The notes beneath the pieces are model-generated. The model was not told where the DNA came from, ran no database searches, and saw only the letters and a program-made list of their open reading frames with translations. From Elymus sibiricus (taxonomy: Eukaryota > Streptophyta > Magnoliopsida > Poales > Poaceae), in NCBI GenBank assembly GCA_039707655.1, contig CM077672.1, positions 354,250,031-354,314,030 on the forward strand: 64,000 nucleotides of DNA. Reading direction: 5' to 3'. Position numbers and translations under genes: made by a program. Shown one piece after another: positions 21,458 to 33,635 of the stretch (its first letter is position 1; each line of letters begins with the position of its first letter).

Positions 21458-22105
21458 CTAAAATTCATTCTGGGGCCTGTTGTTGCGAACCTGTACTGAC
21501 TGGGTCATACGGCGTTTACAAATTTCATTCATGTTGCGGTGCTTGTTCTCCAGTATAATTGCCTTGTCTACCAGTGTCTTGAAATCTGGAAAGGTGTGGA
21601 CCACCAGTTGGCACTTCAGAGATGGAACGACTCCGTCGAGAAATTTTTCCATCTTTTTGCTTTCTGTCATGTATTCATCATTTGCGTACCGGGCCAGCTG
21701 AGTAAACTGGTCTAGGTACTGAGTCACCGTGGTACCTCGCTGCTTGAGATCGTCAAACTTCCTTTTCTTCAATTTCATAATACTGTTGGGGATATGTGCT
21801 CCCAAGAAATTTTCCTTGAACTGTTCCCATGTCATATCTGCTCCATTGGGATGAGTGTGGCATATATTTTCCCACCATGATGCTGCTGTCCCAGAAAAAT
21901 AGTGCGGAGCATATAGCGCTTTTTCCTGGTCCGTACACTGAGCTATAACCAATTTCCTTTCCATATCACGCAGCCAATCGTCTGCCTCCAGAGGTTTGTG
22001 TGTGTGAGAAAAGACCGTTGGATTGGTCCTCTGAAGCTCAGACAATTTTGATATGTGCTGATGCTGTCCTTGGTGATTTCCCATATTTATTAAGTGCTGC
22101 ATCAT
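21458..22105 (-). pseudogene. D gag (capsid) region
   Basis: A 215-codon frame with the plant retrotransposon gag domain: ADDWLRDMERKL, ALYAPHYFSGTAASWW, then MTWEQFKENFLGAHIP and VTQYLDQFTQLARYA. Capsid protein packages element RNA into cytoplasmic particles. The apparent start at 22105 is probably internal, since homologous proteins extend further; the N-terminal segment upstream is poorly conserved here. Confidence 0.9.
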
Positions 22106-22437
22106 TTCCTAGTGCTGCTGCTGGCTTTGTTCATACAAACGACATACTTGCGAAAATGCTGAATCGTTGCTCTGCTAACTTGTCTGCCCTTGTGTGAAGT
22201 TATTTCCCATCTGTGCAAAGTTGTCCTCTAGCGGACTGGGCATGGAACATGTCCAGGGATGATGTATTTTCTTTCTGGGGTATTTGTGTAACACCGATGA
22301 GAAAATAAAATATATAAAGGAAGCAAATAAATTTTTAAAAGATTGAAAATAATTTGCCCCCAAAACGTAAGTGCATAAAAATGTTAGTACTGACTCGAGT
22401 GCTAGCGCTCGCGCCTAGGGCTTCCTACAATCAGCCT

Positions 22438-22450
22438 GGCTTTGATACCA
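22438..22450 (-). other. Primer-binding site of D (initiator tRNA-Met)
   Basis: The minus strand reads TGGTATCAAAGCC, complementary to the 3' end of plant initiator tRNA-Met with one mismatch. It lies 5 bp inside the 5' LTR. Confidence 0.85.
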
Positions 22451-22455
22451 AGGTT

Positions 22456-25111
22456 TGTCAGGCCCATTTCTAGAATAAATCACAGAAATAGCCCCAAGTC
22501 ACACCAGCCCCAAGAACAACTGGTAGACTCCCTTGATATAGATAACCAGTACAAATATAATATTACACAGGGTTGAGTCAGAGTGCTCAACAAATTATTA
22601 CAAACTTGTCAAATATACTACGGTGGTGGAATAACACAATGGTGTGGCGGTGGTACAACACTAGTACAATAAAATAAAGTCAAGCGTCAGTGTGAGGCTT
22701 GACTATTTTATTGGTGCAGCGGAAGCACTGCGGATGATACATATGGTAGACTCCAAGATCACAGGTTGACTGACTGGGACACCTCTAAGCGTCGGGCTCG
22801 CTAGCGCAATCTTCCTCCACAAGCTCGTCTTCCTCCAGGTTTGGCCACATTAAAAGCCAGGGACAAGCCTGTGAGTATGTTCGAATGTACTCGCAAACAT
22901 TATGAACGAAAGATATACCGAATGCATATGCTCATGCTGGATTATATGATATGCATATGTTGGCTGAGATTAAATTATGGCATGATAAATATTAGCATGT
23001 GCGGAAAATGCGTATCTAAAATGTTAGTGACAAACCAAGAAAGTTAAAAGTGGATAATCGGGCGAGACAGGACCACCCGAGAATCCAAAATAAAATATAA
23101 AGTGGAGTATCGGGCGAGACAAGACCGCCCGAGTATCCAAGACAAATGCCAAACGGGTGTCTAAAAGAGAATCGGGCGAGACATGACCGCCCAAGAACTC
23201 AAGCGATGCCATGAGAGGTCTTGAAAAGAAATGCCAAACGGGTGTCTAAAAGAGAATCGGGGGAGATAGGACCGCCCGAGAACACAAGCGACGCCACGAG
23301 AGGTCTTAAAAAATAAAACCGAGTGTCCAGGGTAGTCCAACCAGCCCCTGAGACACTCAGGAAATAAAATAAGAGAAATGGGTTAGTCCACAATAATATG
23401 CACAATAATAATATTTATAACAATAGCATTTATGATAATAAAAATATCCATGATGGTATTAGGGTACAAAAATTATCCTGCAAAATAATTCATGCTCAAT
23501 TTAATTATTTCCTCCGAAGACCGACACCGGGACCGACACTTGGCCCTGCCCAGCTAAACTCCTTGACCGTGGACACGACTATTCAAATAGATGTAACTCT
23601 GGAGAGGGTGTACTCTTTACCCACGTGTATGAGATTTCTTTAGCCAGCACCGCGACGCTGGCTAATTCCCATTACGGTCTTTGGGTTGAAAACACGCCTG
23701 ACCAGCACACACCAGATTAACTTTCCGGATGCCAGGAATCACCCAAAGCATCGTTCAAGAAAAACTCTAAGTCGGGGAGACTACAATCTCGAATAGCATG
23801 GGATCACTATTCATACGCGCAGATTACTAGGGGTGCCCCCCTCTCGGCCCAGCCGGATACACCCATGCCCCCTGACCTGATGACGGGCATTAGTCCATGG
23901 CCGTGGAAACCCTCATCATGGCCCTCTATGTGGTGTGTACATGGACAGGGGTTAGCAACTTACTAAACCGTACTTCCCTCGCAGGAAGACCCGTGGCACC
24001 ACGGTGTTTAGCTAGGTGTGACGGAACAAGACTCGATCTAGGTCGACTCAGGAGGTGTTGTTATTAAGACTGGCATGTCTCACATGACACGGTGACACCG
24101 TCGTGTCATAATGTGACCGTGCTCACTAGAACGTCCAAGACAGGAGCTGCACTCCTGGTTCTCATAGCTTTCATGCATGTCAGATACTTGAGTGGAAGGC
24201 AAGTAATGCAAAGTTGATATGACCATGCATGCATGCACTTGTTATATACTACACATGCGGTGAAAACTCAGACTGATGCAACGATGCATGCAATCCACCA
24301 TATCCCAGGTTCAAAATGCTTGCCTTGATCAAAGTAGTCAGAAAGAGATCCCTCAAAATTCCCGGCAAACTTCCCCTCTTCGTTTTCTGAAAAATTCAAA
24401 TTCAAATTCAATTAATTTTTTTGCAACAGTACAAAAGTTGTCTCAAAATATTTTCAGATAAATACTAAAAAAAACTAGAGAGAAAAATAAGAATTTTGAA
24501 AAAAGAATCAACTCAAACAGAGTTGCGGTTTAAACGTTATTAAACTTTTAAAACCGAGGGCCTTTCTACAAAAATCCAGGTCCCTGAGCGTTTAAAAAGA
24601 AAATGCTTCGGGAGGAATACGCCTTTCAGCGGAGAAGGCGTAAAGAGCAGAATACGCCTTCTGTTTAAAAGCAGAAAAAAAGAAAACTCTGACGGGTGGG
24701 GTCCACCCGCCAGGTTTAAATTTGACCGCGCTCGCGCGCGAGAACAGAGGGACGGCGGTGATCACCGGCGACGATCGCCGGGGTTTTAGGAAGTGGCGAT
24801 GGTCGGAGCGTGATCAGGGTGGACTTCCGCGTTGGTGGGAGGAGGTGGTGGTCGCCGGCGAGCACTTGAATGACGGTGAGGTCGACACCGGCGGACGGTG
24901 GTTTCGGGTGGAGTTGGATCTCGCCGGAGAGACGGGGAAACACCAAATTGATGCGCGGGATCGACGAGAAGGAGTGGTGAGAGGCTACTGGTGAAGTTTT
25001 GGAAGTGAAGGTGGCCTAACGACGACGTACTGATCGGGAAGGGTGGCGGCGGATCGGTGATCGGAGAGGAGGAAGATGACCTTCTCGGGGTCGGGGGAGT
25101 GTGTGGGAGCT
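22456..25111 (-). repeat. 5' LTR of D, first part
   Basis: Corresponds to 13741 to about 16478 of the other LTR, minus one 85-bp minisatellite unit (two copies here, 23146-23315). It is interrupted at 25111 by the A1 array and resumes at 47748. Confidence 0.92.
25107..25111. repeat. Left target-site duplication of the A1 array (GAGCT)
   Basis: GAGCT precedes the LTR terminus TGATAACC at 25112 and is repeated at 47743-47747. The uninterrupted site can be read in the other D LTR near 16478-16482. Confidence 0.93.
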
Positions 25112-25259
25112 TGATAACCCACAAGTATAGGGGATCGCAACAGTTTTCGAGGGTAGAGTATTCAACCCAAATTTATTGATTCGACACAAGGGGAGCCAAA
25201 GAATATTTGCACGTATTAGCAGTTGAGTTGTCAATTCAACCACACCAGGAGACTGAATA

Positions 25260-25345
25260 TCTGCAACTAACGATATCGGTAACGGTAACAGCAGCAGTAG
25301 TAGCAATTGTAATAGCAGCAGCAACAGTAGTAACTTAGCAAGAAT
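25260..25345. repeat. Triplet-rich (AGC/AGT/AAC) tract in A1 3' LTR
   Basis: A degenerate trinucleotide run. On the minus strand it reads as a run of leucines, an artefact. Sister copies lie near 13120-13177, 33310-33395, 40120-40200, 46515-46600 and 52650-52740. Confidence 0.8.
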
Positions 25346-26138
25346 CAATATATGAAAAGCTCGTAGGCATTGGATCGGTGATATTCGTTGGATAACATTC
25401 ATCATGTAACAGTTATAACCTAGGGCGACACAGAACTAGCTCCAATTCATCAATGTAATGTAGGCATGTATTCCGTATATAGTCATACGTGCTTGCGATA
25501 AGAACTTGCATGACATCTTTTGTCCTACCCTCCCGTGGCAGCGGGGTCCATAAGGAAACTAAGGGATATTAAGGCCTCCTTTTAATAGAGAACTGGAACA
25601 AAGCATTAACACTTAGTGAATACATGAACTCCTCAAACTACGGCAATCACCGGAAAGAATCCCAATTACTGTCACCTTGGGGTATGCAGATCATAACACA
25701 TAGCAGGTGCATATAACTTGCAAGATCGGATCAAGAACACAAATATATTGCTGAAAACATAATGGGTTCAGATCTGGAATCATGGCACTTGGGCCCTAGT
25801 GACAAGCATTAAGCATAGCAAAGTCATAGCAACATCAATCTCAGAACATAGTGGATACTAGGGATCAAGCCCTAACAAAACTAACTCGATTACATGGTGA
25901 ATCTCATCCAACTCGTCACCGTCTAGCAAGCCTACAAAGGAATTACTCACTCCCGGCGGTGAGCATCATGAAATTGGTGATGAAGGATGGTTGATGATGA
26001 CGATGCCGGAAGATCCCCCTCTCCGGAGCCCAAAACAGGCTCCAGATCTGGCCTCCCGATGAAGAACAGGAGGTGCCGGGGCTCCGTATCGTGAAACGCA
26101 ATAAAACTTTCTCTCTTCTTTTTTTCTCTGAAAATAGG

Positions 26139-26146
26139 AATTTATA
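26139..26146 (-). promoter_or_regulatory. TATA box of A1 3' LTR
   Basis: TATAAATT on the minus strand, 35 bp past the GC hairpin in the direction of transcription. Confidence 0.7.
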
Positions 26147-26180
26147 GCGTTGGAATTAGGTCAGACGGAGCCACGTGGGC

Positions 26181-26239
26181 CCCACGAGGTACCAGGGCGC
26201 GCCTGGGGGGGGGGGTGGCGCGCCCTGGTGCCTCGTGGG
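26181..26239. repeat. GC hairpin module in A1 3' LTR
   Basis: Arms of 23 bp (CCCACGAGGTACCAGGGCG... and its inverse) pair with one mismatch around a G-rich loop. Confidence 0.85.
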
Positions 26240-26476
26240 CACTGGGTGGCCCCCCCTCTGGTGATTCTTGCGCCAGTATTTTTTATATATTCCAGAAAAA
26301 TTCTCCAAAAAGTTTCTTTCAATTCCAAGAACTTTGATTTTCTGCACAAAAACAACACCATGGCAATTCTGCTGAAAACAGCGTCAGTCCGGGTTAGTTC
26401 CATTCAAATCATGCAAATTAGGGGTCAAAATAAGAGCAAAAGTGTTTGGAAAAGTAGATACAACGGAGACGTATCA

Positions 26477-26492
26477 ACTCCCCCAAGCTTAA
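26477..26492 (-). other. Polypurine tract of A1
   Basis: AAGCTTGGGGGAGT on the minus strand, abutting the 3' LTR. It is present only in unit 1; the truncation that removed most of the inner LTRs also removed it from units 2 and 3. Confidence 0.8.
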
Positions 26493-28466
26493 CACATTGC
26501 TTGTCCTCAAGCAATTCAGTTGACAAACTGAAAGTGATAAAGAAAAACTTTTACGAACTCTTTTGTTCTTGTATCTATACATATGCTTAAATAATATCCA
26601 GGTTTTCAGTAGAGATTATAACTAACCACAAAAATGATAACCCTTAGAAACTATATTCATCCATACCAATGGCATAATCAACTAGCGAGCAATAATAAGA
26701 TATCTCAAATGCCAACACTTTGTCAAAACAATCATGATATAATATGACAACATGGTATCTCGCTAGCCCTTTCTGAGACCGCAAACATAAATGCAGAGCA
26801 CCTCCGCAGAGGGAAGGTGATGATAAATAGATAGGCCCTTCATAGAGGGAAGCATGGATTTGCAGAGGTGCCAGAGCTCAAGGCTTAAATCAGGAGTAAA
26901 TAAAATTTTGGGAGGTATGCCTTTCCTGTCAACGTCACGACCGAGAGTTTTCAATATCTTCCATGCTAAATACATTAGTGGCGGTTCCCAAGCGATAAAG
27001 TAAAGTTTACTCCCCCTCCACCAACAATCACAAGCCATGGCTAGCCGAATCCTCGGGTGCCCTCCGTACCAACAACTTTTCGGGGGAGTTTGTTTCATTA
27101 TTTGCAGTTTCTTTTTATAATGGGACTGGGCATCCCGATTACCAGCCCCTCTCGTGCAAGGACAAGTGAGTAAACACTCATCATGAGAATAACCCGCTTA
27201 GCATGGAAGATACTGACCGCCCCCTGTCGCTCCATGAGCGGTACGGGCACACAAAACAGATGTTCATTTGAATATTTAAAGATGGCACATGCAAATTTAC
27301 TTAGGACGGCAGGGTAATACCGCATATAGGTAGATATAGTGGACTCATCTGGAATAACTTGGGTTTAAGGATTTTGATGCACAAGCAGTATTCCCGCTTA
27401 GTATAGGCAAATGCTAGCAAATAGGTTGAGAAGCGACCAGCTAGAGAGCGAAAACGGTCATAACCATGCATTATGAATAATCAACATTGAATACTAGCAT
27501 GAGTAGGATATAAACACCATGAACATAAATATCGTGGAGGCTATGTTGGTTTTGATTCAACTACATGCGTGAACATGTTCCAAGTCAAGCCACTTGAAAC
27601 ATTCAGACGAGGATACCATATCATCATACTACATCACAACCATTTTAATGCATGTTGACACCTAAGATAAATCATTATTCACTCCTAGCTACTTAAGCAT
27701 GGCATTGGCAACTTTAATCTCTAATTGTCATCATAAACATGTTCAATCATAACATGCTGAATCATGGATACTGAGTTAAACATATTTACAAAAACAAAGA
27801 ACAAGTTGAGTTCATACCCACTTTTCCTTGCCACAGTCACTTCATCAATTCATCGTCATTATTGCCTTTCACTTGCACGACTGAATGATATGAAAATAAA
27901 AATAGTGCAAGTGTGCCGTGGACTAAGCTGGAATCTGCAAGCATTTTATTTAAAGGAGAAGACAAGGTAATATGGGCTCTTTGTTAGATCAACAATAATG
28001 CATATGAGAGCCACTCAACATTTTCATCGTGGTCTTCTCCTTACAATGACTCAACGAAAGAAAAGAAAAAAATTCAGAGAACACACGGAAATATTTTTGG
28101 AGTTTTTAGTTTTCTGAAGAAAGCAAAATAAAATGAAGGAGGAAAAATAAAAACGAGAAAAACTATTTACACGGGAAAGCTCCCAACAAACAAAAGAAGA
28201 AACGGGAAATCTTTTTGGGTTTTATTGTACTACTACGAAATTACAACTAATTAAACTAGAAAGAAAAACCCAAAAGAAACGATAAATATTTTTGGATTTT
28301 CTTAAAGTTTTCCAAACGCATAAGAAGAAAGCGAGAAAATAAAACTAGCATGGATTATACAATGAAAAAGTGTGAGCACCGACAACTGGAATGAAATGTG
28401 TGAACATGAATGTAATGTCGGTGGGCATACGTACTCCCCCAAGCTTAGGGTTTTGCCTAGCTTGGT
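26493..28466 (-). other. A1 unit 1 long 3' non-coding region
   Basis: About 2 kb between the ORF1-like gene and the polypurine tract. Short frames here (for example 27098-27325) persist in the other units only because the DNA is nearly identical. No domain or codon signal supports them. Confidence 0.6.
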
Positions 28467-29529
28467 CTACGGCCATCCATAGTAGCCATCCGGTCCCATG
28501 TGAAACTCCTGAGGTGGCGGCACCTGAGCATCCCATTCCTGGGGCTCCTCCTCGGCCGCTGCCAAGGCGTTCCGATAAGCAATAATGTCCAATGGCATCA
28601 CGGTATATCCGTTCCTGGCATGATAGTCAAACAAAGCAGGTGCAGGCAACGAAATAATATCACGAGTATTCTCACTAAAAACCAAGTTATAACGAAAGTG
28701 GTGAGGGTGGTTCAGGGGCATCAAGAAAGTGGTGATCCCTCATGGACTGGAAATCTAGATAAACTCTGGGCAATGGATAATCATGCTAGCGTATGTTAAC
28801 ATTAAAACGTCTCGCTAAGCGAGTAGCATAAATACCACCATGAACTTTACCCCTAGTCCTATTAGTGTGTAAGTGGCGTGCAACGATAGCTCCAAGGCTA
28901 TAAGTATAATCATTATGCAATGCACGGCATAAAATGGCCCAGTCAGGTGTACCTAATGCACTACCTTGCTCCCTAGCAAGCAAACATGTCCCTAGGAATA
29001 AATCAAAATAATGAACAGAGGGAAACTGCAAGCTAGTGGCTCAGGCTTTTGACACGCCCCTCTCCTCACCCACAGTCAGAGTGTGGATGAAATCCTCAAA
29101 CTCTTCCGGTCGAGGCTCTCTGATTTCCCCCTCAGAGGGAATCAAACATATCTCACAAAATTCAGTTAGAGGTATCTGATGATGTTCAGCATATAAATCA
29201 AAGCGCACCTCAGGGGGTTCGAGCCTACTCAGAAAATGAAAGTTTTGCACAAAGAAATTTGTAAGGATGTGGTACTGGTCACACTCATCTGCAAGGAAGT
29301 TGGTCAGTCCGGCATTTGCAACGAATTGCGCGAACTCTTGGTAGAATCCGGCTTCGTTCATGAAGGGGTTGTGCGGCCATTCGCACGGCCGAACCTCCGT
29401 CCTACGCGGGATGTTGAGGTCACTGTCTGAGGACTCTCCAAGGACTCCCTTGGCGTTCCGCTTCGAGGAACTCCTCTGGAAGAAACTCATTTTCCTATGA
29501 ACAAATTTCTGAAAATTTTTGGACCACAA
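28467..29529 (-). pseudogene. A1 unit 1 ORF1-like (env-position) gene
   Basis: The first half, 29041-29529, contains the conserved LTEFCEICLIPSEGEI block. The TGA shared by all three units follows. The second half is broken by a further frameshift or stop between 28724 and 28786, giving frames 28786-29031 and 28467-28724. Unit 2 is the better copy. Confidence 0.65.
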
Positions 29530-29892
29530 AATGATATCAATAAAACTTCAGAAGATTGATAGCGACTACTCATATGGATGTCTAGAGGCTATATCAAGCA
29601 TTCAAACTAGTTGGAACTCAAAGAATTTAACATGCAAGCTCATTTTCTATAGCACCAACAATAGCTAAATGTGCAAAATATAATCCACTAAAGCAAAAAC
29701 TAATTGGAGCAATGGAGGAGTCACATACCAAGGAGCAATCTCCCAAAACAGTTTCGAAAACGGAGCTCCGAGCAAAGAGATCGAAAATTTCAGTGTTGTG
29801 AGCAAGAACACGGGAGAGAGAGCTACCAGGAATTTTTTCTGAAGGTAGGAGACGAAGTGGGCTAAAGAGATAAGGGAGAGGGGCCCTGTGGG

Positions 29893-29949
29893 GCCCACGA
29901 GCCACCAGGGCGCGCTAGGGGGGGTGGCGCGCCCTGGTGCCTCGTGGGC
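29893..29949. repeat. GC hairpin module inside A1 unit 1
   Basis: 23-bp arms starting GCCCACGAGCCACCAGGGC, one mismatch, with a loop of about 11 nt. It lies between the protease and the ORF1-like gene, not in an LTR. Confidence 0.85.
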
Positions 29950-30273
29950 ACCTGGGGCACCCCCCTGGTATTATTTTTGCACCAAAAATTCTTAAATATT
30001 ATATAAAAAATCATGTTAAAATTTTATTGCATTCTGAGCACTTTTATTTTTGGGCTATTTTTTATTGCATAGGTAATTCAGAAAACGGGATAAACAGGGC
30101 ATTTTATTTTATTTGACTAAGAATAACAGAAAGTAAAAAGTGGGTACAGAAGTTTGTGCTTACTAAATTCATTGACCACATGCCTCTCAAAAATAATCCA
30201 TTAATAAGGTTGATCAAGTCTTATTAACAAACCATTTCCGATTGACATGAAACCGAAAAACTTTCGTATAACA

Positions 30274-32019
30274 CTAAGTTACCTCAACGGGGATATGCAT
30301 CTCCCCAACAATAAGAGTTTCATATTTCTTTTTAACAGTAGGTATAGGAATTTGAAAACTCCCAATAGTAATTGTTGGAGACTTTTCAATAATATGAATA
30401 CCATTCACTTGAAATTGTTTCTTCGGAAAGTGCACCGTATGCTCATTACCATTGATATGAAAAGTGACCTTGCTTTTGTTGCAATCAATAACAGCCCCTA
30501 CAGTATTTAGAAAAGGTCTACCAAGGATAATTGACATGTTGTCATCCTCGGGCATATCAAGTATAACAAAGTCTGTTAGGATAGTAACGTTTGCAACCAC
30601 AACAGGCACATCCTCACAAACACCGATAGGTATGGCAGTTGATTTGTTAGCCATTTGCAATGATATTTCAGTGGGAGTGAGTTTATTCAAATCAAGTCTT
30701 TTATATAAAGAGAAAGGCATAACACTAACACCAGCTCCTAAATCACACAAAACAGTTTTGACATAGTTTTCTTAATAGAGCATGGTATAGTTGGTATTCC
30801 TGGATCTCCTAGTGTCTTAGGCACTCCATCCTTAAAAGAATAATTTGCAATCATGGTAGAAATTTTAGCTTCAGGTATCTTTCTTTTATTAGTAACAATG
30901 TCTTTCATATATTTAGCATAAGGAGGCATCTTTATAATATCAGTCAAACGAGTACGCAAAAAGACTGGCCTAAGCATTTCAGCAAAGCATTCAAATTCTT
31001 CATCATCCTTTTTCTTAGATGGTTTAGGGGGAAAGGGCATGGGTTTTTGAACCCATGGTTCCCTTTCTTTACCATGTTTCCTAGCAACATAGTCTCTCTT
31101 ATCATAACGTTTATTTTTGGTATGTGGGTTATCAAGATCAACAATAGGTTCTATTTCAACATCATTATGAGATTCCTTATCCTTATCTGGTTCTCTATCA
31201 TTATCTGGTTGCGCATCAGCATGAGCATCATCGTTATCATTATCACTAGGTGTATGTTCATTACCAGATTGTGTTTCAGCATTAGAAATAGAAACATCAT
31301 TACTCTCCTCCTAAGGTTTTTCTACCTCGGGTTCACTAGAAGTATGGAAAGTCCTATCATTTTTGTTTTTCTTCTTCTTTTTAGATGGACTAGGTGCATC
31401 AGTGTTAGTTCTTTGAGAGTCTTGTTCAATTCTTTTAGGGTGACCTTCAGGATAAAGTGGCTCCTGAGTCATTCTACCTCCTCTAGTCATTACTCTAACA
31501 GCATGATCATTCATATTGTTATTCATTTCATTAAGCAATTCACTCTGAGATTTAGCAACTTGTTCTAATTGAGTTTGAACCATAGAAGCATGTTTACTAA
31601 CACCTCTAACATCATTAGCAATTCTAAATAACAAGTCACTCAAGCGATCAATCATATAAGAATTTTGTTTCAATTGTTTCATAACATTTGCATTGAAGTG
31701 ATCTTGCTTCATCATATAATTATCAAATTCATACAAGCATTGACTAGGAAATTTGTAATGAGGATTATCACCTTCATTGAACTTTATAAGAGAATTTACC
31801 TCTACTACCTATGTCGGTTTGTCAAGACCTTGTATTTCTTCAATAGGTGGTAAATTCTTAACATCCTCAGCTTTAATACCCTTTTCTTTCTGGCATTTCT
31901 TTGCTTCTTGCATATCTTCAGGACTGAGATATAAGATACCCCTCTTCTTCGGAGTGGGCTTAGGCGGTGGTTCGGGAAGTGTCCAATCATTATCATTTTT
32001 CAATATATTATTCAATAAT
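30274..32019 (-). pseudogene. A1 unit 1 gag tail and protease
   Basis: Same gene as unit 2 37082-38824 but damaged: a TAG at about 31314 and a one-base loss in a T run near 30765 that separates frames 30738-31040 and 30274-30750. The protease motif CDLGAGVSVMP is at the start of the last frame. Confidence 0.8.
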
Positions 32020-33050
32020 TACTCAGCTTCTTCAATAGTCCTTTCCCTGAAAACACAACTCGCACAACTATCTAGGTAATCCCTAGAAGCATCGATTAGT
32101 CCATTATAGAAGATATCAAGTATTTCATTTTTCTTGAGAGGATGATCAGGCAAAGCATTATGTAATTGGGGAAGCCTTCCCCAAGCTTGTGGGAGACTCT
32201 CTTCTTTAATTTGCACAAAGTTAAATATTTCCTGTAAGGCAGCTTGTTTCTTATGAGCAGGAAAATATTTTTCGGAGAAGTAATAGATCATATCCTAGGG
32301 ACTACGCACACATCCAGGAGCAAGAGTATTATACCAATCTTTAGCATCACCCTTTAGTGAGAAAGAAAACAACTTAAGAATATAGTAGTGACGAATTTTT
32401 TCCTCATGAGTAAATAGGGTGGCTATATCATTTAATTTGGTGAGATGTGCCACAACAGTTTCAGTTTCATATCCATGGAAAGGATCAGATTCTACCAACT
32501 TAATTAACTCAGGATCAACAGAGAATTCATAATCCTTATCAGTAACAAATATGGGAGAGGTTGCAAACTTAGGATCATATTTCATCTTCTCCCTCATAGA
32601 TTTTTCTTTCATATCAGCAACCAGTTTTATAACTTCATTTCTATCTTTGCAAGCAAGAATGGCTCTAGCTGTGTCCCTATCAAAACATTGTTCATTAGGT
32701 GTTTCAACTCTAGTAGGGGAGCTAGGCATAATAGGTGAATCATAATTCTCAGGAGTTTCAGCATTTTCAATTTCTTTAGCTTTAGCAATTTGTTCAGTAA
32801 GAAATTCACCAAGTGGCACAACATTATCAAGCATGGTACTAGCATCATCATGAGTATCATTCAAAGTAGAAGTGGCAGCATCAATAAATTGCGATATATC
32901 AGAAGTAATAGCATGTGGTGGTGTTGCAAGTTTACTTAAAACAAATGGTGAATCAAGTGCAGAGCTAGATGGCAGTTCCTTACCTCCCCTCGTCTTAGAG
33001 GGAACGATCTTGGTTCTAGTGTCTTTCAGATTCTTCATAGTGATCAACAA
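32019..33050 (-). pseudogene. A1 unit 1 gag, broken by a stop
   Basis: Frames 32295-33050 and 32019-32291 are in register and separated by a TAG at about 32292-32294, where unit 2 has an open codon. The capsid block LKLFSFSLKGDAKDWYNTL is present. Confidence 0.85.
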
Positions 33051-33087
33051 ATATAAATCCCAAGTGACTCAGCAAATAAAGCTATGC

Positions 33088-33105
33088 TCCCCGGTAACGG
33101 CGCCA
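33088..33105 (-). other. Primer-binding site of A1 unit 1 (tRNA-Asp)
   Basis: The minus strand reads TGGCGCCGTTACCGGGGA, complementary to the 3' end of plant tRNA-Asp with one mismatch, the primer used by Athila-type elements. It is 11 bp from the inner LTR. Confidence 0.85.
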
Positions 33106-33116
33106 GAAAAAGGTCT

Positions 33117-33599
33117 TGATAACCCACAAGTATAGGGGATCGCAACAGTTTTCGAGGGTAGAGTATTCAACCTAAATTTATTGATTCGACACAAGGGGAG
33201 CCAAAGAATATTTGCAAGTATTAGCAGTTGAGCTGTCAATTCAACCACACCTGGAGACTAAATATCTGCAGCAGAGTGATCAGTAGCACAGTAATATGAT
33301 AGTTTGATAGCAGTAGCAATAATAGTAACGGTATCGGTAACGGTAACAGCAGCAGTAGTAGCAATTGTAACAGCAGCAGCAACAGTAGTAACTTAGCAAG
33401 AATCAATATATGAAAAGCTCGTAGGCATTGGATCGGTGATATTCGTTGGATAACATTCATCATGTAACAGTTATAACCTAGGGCGACACAGAACTAGCTC
33501 CTATTCATCAATGTAATGTAGGCATGTATTCCATATATAGTCATAGGTGCTTGCGATAAGAACTTGCATGACATCTTTTGTCGTACCCTCCCGTGGCAG
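33117..33599 (-). repeat. Truncated inner LTR 1 of the A1 array (483 bp)
   Basis: Matches 46326 to about 46808 of the full LTR and stops at CGTGGCAG. The missing part holds the GC hairpin, TATA box and LTR start. Confidence 0.92.
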
Positions 33600-33635
33600 A
33601 TAAATAGATAGCCCTTTTTGAGAAGGTGATGATAA
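33600..33635. other. Junction between inner LTR 1 and unit 2, with filler-like sequence
   Basis: After CGTGGCAG comes ATAAATAGAT, then AGCCCTTTTTGAG (like unit 1 at 26765-26777), then AAGGTGATGATAAATAGATA (like 26814 onward). The identical junction occurs at 40409-40444. Confidence 0.8.

Larger units (their letters stand above)
25112..26476 (-). repeat. 3' LTR of A1 (full length)
   Basis: On the minus strand it starts TGATACGTCTCC and ends GGGTTATCA. It has the GC hairpin at 26181-26239 and a TATA box at 26139-26146. About 50 bp of the triplet-rich tract present in the 5' LTR is missing here (near 25265). Confidence 0.92.

Noticed and set aside
25016..25405. Leucine-run frames on the minus strand (also near 33236-33463, 46445-46672, 52582-52800)
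   Set aside because: They are translations of the degenerate AGC/AGT/AAC triplet tract in the LTRs, with no conserved protein context.
27098..27325. 75-codon frame repeated in all A1 units
   Set aside because: Conserved only because the units are near-identical DNA. It lies in the long non-coding region before the polypurine tract and has no recognisable domain.
28467..29529. Viral-type envelope gene in the env position
   Set aside because: No signal peptide, membrane anchor or cysteine pattern is visible. The sequence looks like the ORF1-like family and not a glycoprotein.
29893..29949. Rho-independent-type terminator or tRNA/ncRNA gene at the GC hairpin
   Set aside because: Eukaryotic context, no U tract, no tRNA boxes; recurrence upstream of LTR TATA boxes points to a promoter-linked module.
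31047..31568. 173-codon plus-strand hydrophobic frame (also 37856-38377, 44666-45289)
   Set aside because: Antisense shadow of the charged gag tail. The apparent transmembrane character comes from complementing Asp/Glu/Lys/Asn codons.
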